A DNA stretch of 64,000 bases from Halorientalis litorea (GTDB lineage: Archaea; Halobacteriota; Halobacteria; Halobacteriales; Haloarculaceae): NCBI RefSeq assembly GCF_023028225.1, contig NZ_CP095482.1, positions 2,666,001 to 2,730,000 on the forward strand, written 5' to 3'. Numbering within the stretch: position 1 is the first letter of the stretch; each line of letters opens with the position of its first letter. Positions 49,801-57,295 of the stretch are shown one piece after another. The notes beneath the pieces are model-generated. The model was not told the origin of the DNA and did not search any database. It worked only from the letters and a program-made list of their open reading frames with translations. Position numbers and translations under genes: made by a program.

Positions 49801-49904
49801 GTCGACTTCGAGAGGCTGTCCGGGACGGCCGAGAAGCGAGCGGTCGGCGGTACACCGTGTCCTACCGGACGCGAGGCCGGCGGCCGAGCGTCCGGGGAGT
49901 TTTA

Positions 49905-49965
49905 TACTAAATTTTGCGAGGAGTGGTCGCGGCGAAGCCGCGACCCGACGACGTAAAATTTAGTA
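49905..49965. repeat. Nested palindrome between convergent genes
   Basis: Outer arms TACTAAATTTT (49905-49915) and AAAATTTAGTA (49955-49965) are perfect reverse complements. Inside lies a perfect hairpin GTCGCGGC-GAA-GCCGCGAC (49926-49944). The right outer arm contains the SDR stop codon. Position between two convergent genes suits a bidirectional terminator, but the AT arms plus GC core are more elaborate than needed. Confidence 0.75.
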
Positions 49966-50736
49966 GGTGAACAGGTCGACGCCGCCGGTGACGCCCAGCA
50001 CCTGCCCGGTGATGTACTCGGCCTGCTCCGAGGAGAGGTAGGCGACGAGGTTGGCCACGTCTTCCTCTTTGCCGAGTTTGTCCATCGGCGTCGCACGGGC
50101 GATGTCGGCCCAGTGCTCGTTGACGTTCTCGAGTTGGTCGTGGGGTAGTTCCGCGAGGTCGCCGACGACGATGGTCGGCGCGAGGATGTTCGAGGTGACG
50201 CCCTCCGGCGCGCCTTCGAGCGCGAGGGTCTTCCCGAAGCCGATGAGGCCGGCCTTCGTCGTGGAGTAGGAAATCTGGCCGTAGCCACCCTCCCACCCGG
50301 CGAGCGAGGACATCGTGATGATGCGGCCGAACCCGCGGTCACACATGTTCGGGAAGATTTCGCGGGTGATGTTGTAGGTGCCCGTGAGGTTGATGGTCAT
50401 GTCACGGTCCCAGATGTCCGGGTCGAGGTCGCCGACGGTACCGACGGCGTCGACCATCCCGGCGTTGTTGACGAGGATGTCGACGCCACCGGTGGCGTCC
50501 TGCAGGTCCTCGACGGCCTCGGAGACGGCCTCACGGTCGGTCAGGTCACACTCGAGGGCGATGGCGTCGCCGCCGTCCTCCTCGATTTCGTCGGCGACGT
50601 CCTTGGCACCGTCCTTGTTCACGTCGAGGACGACAACCTCTGCACCCTCCTCTGCGAGTGTGTAACAGTCTTCGCTCCCGATACGCCCCGCGCCCCCGGT
50701 GACGAGGGCGGTCTTGTCGTCAAGTCCAAAGTCCAT
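49960..50736 (-). CDS. Short-chain dehydrogenase/reductase (SDR)
   Basis: A 258-residue classical SDR. ALVTGGAGRIGSEDC is the NAD(P) loop near 10-24, VVVLDVNKDGAK with Asp after the second strand favours NAD(H), NNAG is near 90, the catalytic Ser is in ITMSSLAGWEGGYGQISYST, and YSTTK near 157-161 is the active Tyr/Lys. It resembles 3-hydroxyacyl-CoA or 3-oxoacyl reductases, fitting an acyl-CoA pathway with its neighbours. Its stop is in a large palindrome. Confidence 0.9.
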   Translation of the reverse strand: MDFGLDDKTALVTGGAGRIGSEDCYTLAEEGAEVVVLDVNKDGAKDVADEIEEDGGDAIALECDLTDREAVSEAVEDLQDATGGVDILVNNAGMVDAVGTVGDLDPDIWDRDMTINLTGTYNITREIFPNMCDRGFGRIITMSSLAGWEGGYGQISYSTTKAGLIGFGKTLALEGAPEGVTSNILAPTIVVGDLAELPHDQLENVNEHWADIARATPMDKLGKEEDVANLVAYLSSEQAEYITGQVLGVTGGVDLFTY

Positions 50737-50831
50737 GACAATCTTCCGTTCGGAAAGCCCCCTGTTAATGCTACTCCCTTAGATAACAGGCTCGCCCTAT
50801 ATTGGGGCCGGAGACCCGTCCCCGCTCCGGG

Positions 50832-51569
50832 TTACTCCGAGCGGCCGACGACGGCCAACAAGTCCCGCAGGTCCTCGACAGCGTAGTCGACTGCCGGGTC
50901 GTCGAGTACCCGGTGACCGTCGCGTGTCGCGTCCGCGACCGCTTCCGTGGCAGTCCCGTTGTACGCCACCGTCTGGATGCCTGTCCGCGTCGCACCCTGC
51001 ATGTCGTGTTCGTAGCGGTCGCCGACGTGGAGGGCACGCCCCGGCGGGACACCCGCTTTGTCGAGGGCGTCGGCGAACATCCGGCGGTCGGGTTTCTTGT
51101 AGCCGACGGCTTCGGAGGTGGTGATTGCGTCGAAGGCGTCGGCGACGCCGAAGGCGTCGAGCATCCGCTCGGCCTCCCACGTGTCGATGTCCGAGACGAT
51201 GCCCAGGTGGAGGTCGTACTCGGCCAGTTCTCGAATCGTCTCGACTGCGCTGGGTTCGGGTGCCATCGCCGCGGCGGTGGCCGCCTCGAAGCCGGGTACC
51301 CACGCCTCGTCGTCGAGTCCGTCGTGGGTGATGGCACGGAACGCCTCGCGGTAGCCGTCACGGGCGGGCAGGTACTCCGTCCCGTCGGCGGCGTTGAAGT
51401 AGTCACCGAGTGCCGCGCGCCACTCCTCGATAGCTTCGCCCGGGTCGAGCCCCCGGTCGGCGGCGAACTCGGCGAGGAAGTCGGCGTACCCCTGCCTGAT
51501 GGAGGGGAGGGAGACGACGACGCCGCCGATGTCGAAAAACACCGCGTCCCAGTGGTCGGGCTGTCTCAT
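50832..51569 (-). CDS. HAD-superfamily hydrolase
   Basis: A 245-residue HAD hydrolase. The first motif FFDIGGVVVSLPS near 11-23 has the nucleophile Asp but Gly where the acid/base Asp usually stands. Motif 2 is LGIVSDIDTWEAERMLDAFG (Ser/Asp). Motif 3 Lys is in AVGYKKPDRRMFADALDKAG. Motif 4 is ALHVGDRYEHDMQGATRTG. The FDxGG variant is known among dehalogenase-like and phosphatase HADs. It overlaps the upstream MBL gene by four bases, so both are one operon. Confidence 0.9.
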   Translation of the reverse strand: MRQPDHWDAVFFDIGGVVVSLPSIRQGYADFLAEFAADRGLDPGEAIEEWRAALGDYFNAADGTEYLPARDGYREAFRAITHDGLDDEAWVPGFEAATAAAMAPEPSAVETIRELAEYDLHLGIVSDIDTWEAERMLDAFGVADAFDAITTSEAVGYKKPDRRMFADALDKAGVPPGRALHVGDRYEHDMQGATRTGIQTVAYNGTATEAVADATRDGHRVLDDPAVDYAVEDLRDLLAVVGRSE

Positions 51570-52549
51570 GCTGCGGTGTAGCGACGGACGCCGTGTTCGT
51601 CCACCTCGCTTTCGGCTTCGCCGTCGCGTTCGAGTTTGGCGAGGGCACTGGCCGTCTCGATGACCAGATACCGGATGTCGCGCTCACCCGCGCGCTGGAA
51701 GGCGATTTCGAGTGCGGTCTTCCCGCTGTCGCCGAGTCCGTCCCGCGTTCGGGAGAGCAGTCGGTCGAGGCTGTCCCGGTCGTCCTCGATGGCTCCTTCG
51801 AGGTCCGTGTGGGTCGGGTTGTGGCCGGTAAAGACGCGGTCGGCGTCGAGGTCCGAGAGGCGGTCGAGTGCCGTGTAGAACGCGTCGACGCCGTCGACGT
51901 AGCCGTCGTCGAACCCGTCGTGGAGTGCGACGGACCGGAACGACGTGAGTGCCATGTCGCCAGCGAACAACACCCGCTCGTCACCGACATCCGTGGCGTA
52001 ACAGAGGTGGTCGGCTTGGTGGCCCGGAACGTGTGTCGCCTCGAACGTGAACTGGCCCACGTCGACGGCCGCCCCTTGCTCTATCCACACGTCCACGGCC
52101 TCCGGCGGGAGGAGTTCACGGTCCCGTTTCAGAGACCCGACCGCCATCTCGACTGCGTCGTCGAGGTAGTCGCCCTGCACGCCCGCGGCTTGGGCGTTCG
52201 TGCGCACGCGCCCCGACAGTGCCTCGACGTCGCGCCCGAACCGCTCTTCGACGGTCGCTGGCGCGTAGACGGTGGGGTCGCCCGCGTCCAGAACCGTCGG
52301 CACCTGCCCGACGTGGTCCGTGTGCGGGTGGGTGATGACGAGATGTTCGATGTCGCTTGGGTCGTAGCCCACGTCCGCGAGGGAGGCCCGAAGTTCGTCG
52401 GCGGCTCCCTCGCCGGTCATTCCGCCGTCGACGAGAATCGGCTCCACACAGTCGACCAGATACGCCGCTACGTGTCCCGGTGCCCAGTCCACGTCGAACT
52501 CGATTCGGTGGACGCCAGCTGCCCGCTGTCCGCTCCGTGAATCGCTCAT
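51566..52549 (-). CDS. MBL-fold metallo-hydrolase, long form
   Basis: A 327-residue metallo-beta-lactamase-fold hydrolase. ILVDGGMTGEGAADELRASL precedes the metal motif ITHPHTDHVGQ (His74, His76, Asp78, His79). More ligands are in ATHVPGHQADHLCYATDVGD and VLFAGDMALTSF. VFTGHNPTHTDLEG near 255 supplies the last His. The C-terminal extension of about 70 residues is helical, like beta-lactamase/RNaseZ-like thioesterase members acting on CoA or lactone substrates. ATG 52549 has a TATA-like box 27 bases upstream. Confidence 0.9.
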   Translation of the reverse strand: MSDSRSGQRAAGVHRIEFDVDWAPGHVAAYLVDCVEPILVDGGMTGEGAADELRASLADVGYDPSDIEHLVITHPHTDHVGQVPTVLDAGDPTVYAPATVEERFGRDVEALSGRVRTNAQAAGVQGDYLDDAVEMAVGSLKRDRELLPPEAVDVWIEQGAAVDVGQFTFEATHVPGHQADHLCYATDVGDERVLFAGDMALTSFRSVALHDGFDDGYVDGVDAFYTALDRLSDLDADRVFTGHNPTHTDLEGAIEDDRDSLDRLLSRTRDGLGDSGKTALEIAFQRAGERDIRYLVIETASALAKLERDGEAESEVDEHGVRRYTAA

Positions 52550-52571
52550 TTCCCCCAACGAACGCCCTCTG

Positions 52572-52579
52572 ACAAATAA
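52572..52579 (-). promoter_or_regulatory. TATA-like box of the MBL hydrolase gene
   Basis: The reverse strand reads TTATTTGT here, centred about 27 bases before ATG 52549. Confidence 0.45.
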
Positions 52580-52699
52580 GCGTTCCTCTCGCCGATAACA
52601 TTGGTAGGCGAGCGGAATTTGGTATTAACACAGCACCTCATATACGGCTGTATATTTAACATCATTCGCGGTTCGTGGCCACAGTCGGGTGTGGATACT

Positions 52700-52718
52700 G
52701 CCGGACCAACTGTCCGGC
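52700..52718. promoter_or_regulatory. Perfect 7+7 inverted repeat, candidate operator
   Basis: GCCGGAC and GTCCGGC flank CAACT symmetrically. The dyad symmetry and divergent-promoter location suit a dimeric regulator, though the GC-rich stem could also be structural. Confidence 0.35.
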
Positions 52719-52840
52719 CAGTCGTCGGCGGCCTCGTTCTGCCTCGCCCAGCGTCCCGAGTCCAGGGCGGTGCGGCGGTCACGTCGCGGTACACCCACAT
52801 TTATTACCGACGGTGAACAGAACCCGAACGGAGATTAACA

Positions 52841-52873
52841 ATGGAAACGACAACTGCGGGGGATGTTCGATGA
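52841..52873 (+). CDS. Possible 10-aa leader peptide coupled to the SDR gene
   Basis: ATG 52841 opens a ten-codon frame, METTTAGDVR, whose TGA overlaps the ATG of the SDR at 52870 (ATGA). Such overlap is typical of translational coupling. It could be a regulatory mini-ORF, or the overlap could be chance. GGGGG at 52857-52862 might also act as a ribosome-binding sequence for 52870. Confidence 0.3.
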   Translation: METTTAGDVR

Positions 52874-53643
52874 GAGAGCAGTTCGCTGTCGAGGGACAGA
52901 CGGCACTCGTCACGGGGGCGTCACAGGGAATCGGTCGCTCTATCGCGGAGCGGTTCGCCGACGACGGGGCGGACGTGGTCATCTGCTCGCGCGAGCAGGA
53001 GAAAGTCGACGAAGTCGCCGAGGGAATCAACGCCGAGGACGGCGGGGAGTGTATCCCCGTCGAGTGCGACGTGACCGACCGCGACGCCGTGGACGCGCTG
53101 GTCGAGACCACCGTCGAGGAGTTCGGGAGCGTCGACACGCTGGTCAACAACGCCGGTGCCTCGTTCATGGCGAACTTCGAGGGCATCAGCGAGAACGGGT
53201 GGAAGACCATCGTGGACATCAACCTCCACGGCACGTACCACTGCACGCAGGCCGCGGGCGAAGTCATGCGCGAGGGCGACGGGGGGCAAATCGTCAACTT
53301 CGCCAGCGTGGCCGGACAGGACGGCGCGCCCTTCATGAGTCACTACGCGGCCGCGAAAGCCGCCGTCGTCAACCTGACGAAGACGCTCGCTTTCGAGTGG
53401 TCCGACGACCAGGTGCGGGTCAACTGTATCGCGCCCGGGTTCGTCGCCACGCCCGGTGTCGAGACGCAGATGGGCGTCAGCGCGGATAGCATCGACCGGT
53501 CGAACGTCGACCGGCGCATCGGACTGGAGGAGGAAATCGCCGACATCGCGCAGTTCCTCGCCAGTGAGGCGTCCTCGTACATCACCGGGGAGACCATCAC
53601 CGCGAAGGGCGTGCCGGACATCATGGAAGACCCCGACCTCTGA
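52870..53643 (+). CDS. Short-chain dehydrogenase/reductase (SDR)
   Basis: A 257-residue SDR. The cofactor loop LVTGASQGIGRSIAERFADD is near 13-32, NNAG near 93, Ser in VNFASVAGQDG near 143, and YAAAK (HYAAAKAAVVNLTKTLAFEW) near 157-161. The end MEDPDL is acidic. The C-terminal substrate loop after PGFVATPGVETQMGVSADSI is of the longer type. It resembles 3-oxoacyl-ACP/CoA reductases. It starts the run SDR, SHOCT protein, LLM oxidoreductase on the + strand. The upstream longer frame reads through promoter sequence and is rejected. Confidence 0.9.
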   Translation: MREQFAVEGQTALVTGASQGIGRSIAERFADDGADVVICSREQEKVDEVAEGINAEDGGECIPVECDVTDRDAVDALVETTVEEFGSVDTLVNNAGASFMANFEGISENGWKTIVDINLHGTYHCTQAAGEVMREGDGGQIVNFASVAGQDGAPFMSHYAAAKAAVVNLTKTLAFEWSDDQVRVNCIAPGFVATPGVETQMGVSADSIDRSNVDRRIGLEEEIADIAQFLASEASSYITGETITAKGVPDIMEDPDL

Positions 53644-53688
53644 GGCCGGGGACACCGTTTTATCTCTGTCGGCGTTCACGGACCGCGT

Positions 53689-54117
53689 ATGGTCGCGTCC
53701 TCGCCACTCGGGCGTCTCTCGCAGAACGCCACGGGCGTCGTCTCGACGCTGGTGACGGGCATCTGGTTGGCCGCCCTGTTTACGAACCAAGACTGGTGGC
53801 TCGCGTTCATGTTGTTCGGCTACGTCGTCGTCGTCCCGCTGACCGCGCTCCTGTTCGGGGACGACTCGGACCTCCGGGAGTGGTGGGACACCGACGCCAC
53901 CTCCGTGGAACCCGACGAGCGACGGTCGGCCGAGACGGACGAGTCGCTACAGACCCTCCGGGAGCGGTACGCGCGTGGTGAACTCACGGACGAACAGTTC
54001 GAGCGAAAAGTCGAGCGACTGCTGGAGACGGAGACGTTGGAAGACATCGAGCGGGCCGAAGACACCACCGGTACCGCGACGGGACATACCGACCGGGAAC
54101 CGGAGCGGTCCCGCTGA
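53689..54117 (+). CDS. Membrane protein with C-terminal SHOCT domain
   Basis: A 142-residue protein. Two helices span residues 15-35 (VSTLVTGIWLAALFTNQDWW) and 36-57 (LAFMLFGYVVVVPLTALLFG), followed by an acidic linker. A SHOCT motif near 93-120 reads LQTLRERYARGELTDEQFER. SHOCT segments serve in oligomerisation of many small membrane proteins. It is located between an SDR and an LLM oxidoreductase gene, all on the + strand. Role unknown. Confidence 0.82.
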   Translation: MVASSPLGRLSQNATGVVSTLVTGIWLAALFTNQDWWLAFMLFGYVVVVPLTALLFGDDSDLREWWDTDATSVEPDERRSAETDESLQTLRERYARGELTDEQFERKVERLLETETLEDIERAEDTTGTATGHTDREPERSR

Positions 54118-54156
54118 AGCGGCAAGTTATTTCCCACCGCGGGCCGGTGAGAGCGT

Positions 54157-55152
54157 ATGATACGCGACCTCTTCCTGCCGGTCGCCGCACAGCCGAGTGT
54201 GGACACACTCGTCGAGCAAGCACAGCGCGCCGAGGAGTTGGGCTACGGCCGCGCGTGGTTGCCGGAGACGTGGGGCCGTGACGCGGTGACGACTCTCACC
54301 GCCATCGCCGAGCGCACCGAGGACATCGGCATCGGGACGTCCATCATGCCGATTTACTCGCGGTCGCCCGCGCTCGTCGGCCAGACGGCGACGACGCTAC
54401 AGGAAGTCGCGGACGGTCGTTTCCGCCTCGGCCTCGGGCCGAGCGGTCCCATCGTCATCGAGAACTGGCACGGGATGGACTTCGAGCGGCCGCTCCGTCG
54501 CACGCGCGAGACAGTCGACATCATCAAGCAGGTCGTGTCCGGCGAGGAAGTCGAGTACGACGGGGACTTCTTCGACCTCTCGGGCTTCCGCCTCCGCTGT
54601 GACCCCCCGGACCCGGTACCACCCGTCGACGCGGCCGGAATGGGACCGAAGGCCGTCGAACTCGCCGGGCGGTTCGCCGACGGGTGGCACGCCCTGATGT
54701 TCACGAAAGACGGCCTCAGAGAGCGGATGGACGACTTCGAACACGGGGCCGAGTTGGGTGACCGTGACCGCGCCGACCAGCAGGTGACGCTCTCGCTGAC
54801 CTGCTGTGTCTCCGAGGACGGGGAGACGGCCCGACAACTCGTCCGACAGCACACCTGCTTCTACATCGGCGGCATGGGGACCTACTACCGGGACAGTCTC
54901 GCCCGACAGGGCCACGAGGAGACGGCGCACGAAATCGCCGACCACTGGGCGGACGGCGACCGGGAAGCCGCGATGGCCGCCTTAGACGACGACCTCTTGG
55001 ACGAAATCACCGTCGCCGGCACACCCGAGGAGGCGCGCGACCGGCTCGAAGCCTTCGAGGGTATCGACGGGCTGGACGCCATCAACGTCTCGACGCCGCG
55101 GGGTGCGGACCAGGAACAGATTCGGGCGACGATAGACGCACTCGCGCCTTAG
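54157..55152 (+). CDS. LLM-class F420-dependent oxidoreductase
   Basis: A 331-residue luciferase-like oxidoreductase of the F420-linked haloarchaeal type. Characteristic stretches are AEELGYGRAWLPETWGRDAV near 26-45, IGIGTSIMPIYSRSPALVGQ near 58-77, DGRFRLGLGPSGPIVIENWH near 88-107, then PVDAAGMGPKAVELAGRFAD and DGWHALMF. Such enzymes often reduce CoA-bound or free carbonyl/alkene substrates. It shares family with 48826-49800 but is only distantly alike. Its stop overlaps the convergent SDR by four bases. Confidence 0.9.
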   Translation: MIRDLFLPVAAQPSVDTLVEQAQRAEELGYGRAWLPETWGRDAVTTLTAIAERTEDIGIGTSIMPIYSRSPALVGQTATTLQEVADGRFRLGLGPSGPIVIENWHGMDFERPLRRTRETVDIIKQVVSGEEVEYDGDFFDLSGFRLRCDPPDPVPPVDAAGMGPKAVELAGRFADGWHALMFTKDGLRERMDDFEHGAELGDRDRADQQVTLSLTCCVSEDGETARQLVRQHTCFYIGGMGTYYRDSLARQGHEETAHEIADHWADGDREAAMAALDDDLLDEITVAGTPEEARDRLEAFEGIDGLDAINVSTPRGADQEQIRATIDALAP

Positions 55153-55925
55153 TGGAAGGCGTTCATCCCGCCATCCACGAGGACGACTTCGCCGGTGGTG
55201 TACGGTGACGCCTCGCTAGCGAGGTACAGCGCGGTCCCTTTGAGGTCCGCGGGGTCACCGAACCGCTTGATAGCCATCATCTTCAGAAGTTCTTCCGTGA
55301 TGGCGTCGTTGCCCATGAACATCTCCGTCATCCCGCTCTCTATCCACCCCGGCGCGATGGCGTTGACGCGGATGCCGTCGGTGCCGAACTCCGCGGCCAT
55401 CTGCCGCGTCAACTGGATGACCCCGCCCTTGGAGGCGCAGTAGGCGGCCAACCCCGGCACTTGTGTCCCGTTGAGGCCGAGAATCGAGGCGGTGTTGACG
55501 ATGCGGCCCCCATCCGCCATCGCGTTGACTGCGGCCTTGCAGGTCCGCATCACCCCGGTCAGGTTCACGTCGATGAGGTCCGCCCACGCCTCCATGTCGT
55601 AGCTATCGACGCCGCCACCGAAGGTGGAGACGCCGGCGTTGGCGAACGCGACGTCGAGGCCGCCGAACTCGTCGACGGCCGTCCGCACCATCGCTTCCAC
55701 CTCCGCCATCTCGGTTACGTCCGCTTCGACGGCCCGGACGTTCGCGCCCGTCGCCTCGCTGATTCGCTCCGCTCGGTCCTGCACGCCGGTGGCGTCGATG
55801 TCGGCGGCCACAACGTCGGCCCCCGCTTCCGCCATCGCCTCGGTGAACGCGCCCCCGATGCCACCCGCCGCGCCAGTCACCAGTGCAACGTCGCCGTCGA
55901 GTTTGAAGTCGTCGAGTACACTCAT
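55149..55925 (-). CDS. Short-chain dehydrogenase/reductase (SDR)
   Basis: A 258-residue SDR. ALVTGAAGGIGGAFTEAMAE is the cofactor loop near 13-32. VVAADIDATG has Asp after the second strand, favouring NAD(H). FANAG replaces the usual NNAG. The Ser site is VNTASILGLNGT and YCASKGGVIQLTRQMAAEFG holds Tyr/Lys. Typical IAPGWIESGMT follows. It may be a 3-hydroxyacyl-CoA type reductase/dehydrogenase in the same pathway as its neighbours. ATG 55925 fits the family start better than 55946. Confidence 0.9.
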   Translation of the reverse strand: MSVLDDFKLDGDVALVTGAAGGIGGAFTEAMAEAGADVVAADIDATGVQDRAERISEATGANVRAVEADVTEMAEVEAMVRTAVDEFGGLDVAFANAGVSTFGGGVDSYDMEAWADLIDVNLTGVMRTCKAAVNAMADGGRIVNTASILGLNGTQVPGLAAYCASKGGVIQLTRQMAAEFGTDGIRVNAIAPGWIESGMTEMFMGNDAITEELLKMMAIKRFGDPADLKGTALYLASEASPYTTGEVVLVDGGMNAFH

Positions 55926-56087
55926 TCCGGGTACCGTCGCGGGCAACGTAGCTACCCGGCCAATATATTGTGCACGTTATACGGGGTAATTTAAGTAAAA
56001 CGCAGTCGTCAGGGTGTTAGCGGCCGGTCGTGAGCCTGTCACTACAGATATGTTGGCGATACTCATTTACAACGGTTAGATGAAAGA

Positions 56088-56095
56088 GTATATTA
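56088..56095 (+). promoter_or_regulatory. TATA box of the TAXI solute-binding gene
   Basis: GTATATTA is centred about 28 bases before ATG 56120, within a generally AT-rich 100 bases. It is the likely promoter of the transporter genes. Confidence 0.5.
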
Positions 56096-56119
56096 CCGAT
56101 AAATGTTAATTGGGTTTCC

Positions 56120-57235
56120 ATGCGTGAGAATACAGACGAAACGCGGTCACCACGACGAACGTTCTTGAAGGGGACGCTCGGTGCTGCTGGAACGATGGCA
56201 CTCGCTGGCTGTTTCGGCGGGGACGGCGGCGGCGACGGTGACGGCGGTGGTGGCGACGGGGGCGGTGACGGAGACGGCGGCGGCGACGGTGGCGGCGACG
56301 GGGGGTCCGCTCCCGGTGCCGACGGCGAGATGGTGATGACGACGTCCACGGAGACGACGGCGGCCTACTCCATGAGTCAGGTCATCGCCAACGCGGTCAA
56401 CCAGAACAACGACACGGTGAACGTCTCCGCCCGGCCGAGCGAGGGGACCAACGCCAACGTCGGCCGCCTCGCCCGTGGCGAGTCCGACATCGCCTACGTC
56501 CAGAACTGGACGGCGAGCAAGATAGCCGACGGCGAAGACCCGTTCGGTGACCTCGACTACACGCCGTATCAGGTGTTCCACCTGTACGACCTCCAGTGGT
56601 TCCTCTGTACCGCCAACGATGGATGGGAGACCGTCGCGGACATCGAATCCGGGTCCCGTGTCTCCCCGACACCGCGCGGGTCCGGGACTGCCGAGATGCT
56701 CGAACACGCTCTCGGGTACGTCACCGAGGACTACGAGCGTGTCAGCATCGACTACGGCGGACAGGGCGGTGCGATGAGCGAGGGCCGCCTCGACGTCGGT
56801 GCCGGGACGTTCATCAACGGCTCCGTCGAACCCGGTTGGCTCCAGCAGATGAAAGGGACCGTCGACCTGCGACTGCTCGGGTTCCCGGACGACGTACTCT
56901 CGGACCTCGAAGACGACCCCGCAATCATCATGAGTCAGGTCGACACCGGCGAGTTCGAGAACTTCGGGTACGCTCCGAACCCGCTCAACACGCCCGCACT
57001 GGCGTACAACTTCGTCGTCCGTGACGACTTCGACGGTGACACGCTCCGCACGTTCCTCGACACCCTCTGGGAACAGCGTGAGGGCCTCGGCGAAGACAAC
57101 GCCCTGCTCGGCCCGATGGCCGACGGCGAGTTCTGGACCGAGAACGGCTACTCGACGCTCCCGTTCCACCCCGCCGCCGCCGAGTTCTACCAAGACAAGG
57201 GCGTTTGGAACGACGACTACGAAGTCGGCGAGTAA
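56120..57235 (+). CDS. TAXI-family TRAP transporter solute-binding lipoprotein
   Basis: A 371-residue secreted binding protein. Residues 12-31 form a Tat signal with the twin Arg at 12-13 (SPRRTFLKGTLGAAG) and a lipobox LAGC with lipidated Cys31. Next comes a Gly/Asp-only linker of about 30 residues. The TAXI domain follows: MTTSTETTAAYSMSQVIANA, LARGESDIAYVQNWTASKIA and VSPTPRGSGTAEMLEHALGY. It binds an organic acid or amino acid outside the cell for the fused permease that follows by 60 bases. The substrate is unknown. Confidence 0.93.
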   Translation: MRENTDETRSPRRTFLKGTLGAAGTMALAGCFGGDGGGDGDGGGGDGGGDGDGGGDGGGDGGSAPGADGEMVMTTSTETTAAYSMSQVIANAVNQNNDTVNVSARPSEGTNANVGRLARGESDIAYVQNWTASKIADGEDPFGDLDYTPYQVFHLYDLQWFLCTANDGWETVADIESGSRVSPTPRGSGTAEMLEHALGYVTEDYERVSIDYGGQGGAMSEGRLDVGAGTFINGSVEPGWLQQMKGTVDLRLLGFPDDVLSDLEDDPAIIMSQVDTGEFENFGYAPNPLNTPALAYNFVVRDDFDGDTLRTFLDTLWEQREGLGEDNALLGPMADGEFWTENGYSTLPFHPAAAEFYQDKGVWNDDYEVGE

Positions 57236-57295
57236 CCCCCGAACAGCAGGCGGTCACCCCCACCTCCACAGACACAGTACGAGGTATCCTACCCC

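Larger units (their letters stand above)
52550..52869 (+). promoter_or_regulatory. Divergent control region between MBL and SDR genes
   Basis: This 320-base region holds a TATA-like box for the MBL gene (52572-52579), AT-rich patches (CATATACGGCTGTATATTTAA near 52639-52660), a perfect inverted repeat GCCGGAC-CAACT-GTCCGGC at 52700-52718, and ACATTTATTACC near 52797-52808 ahead of the SDR. The inverted repeat is a candidate regulator site for the catabolic region. Confidence 0.45.
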
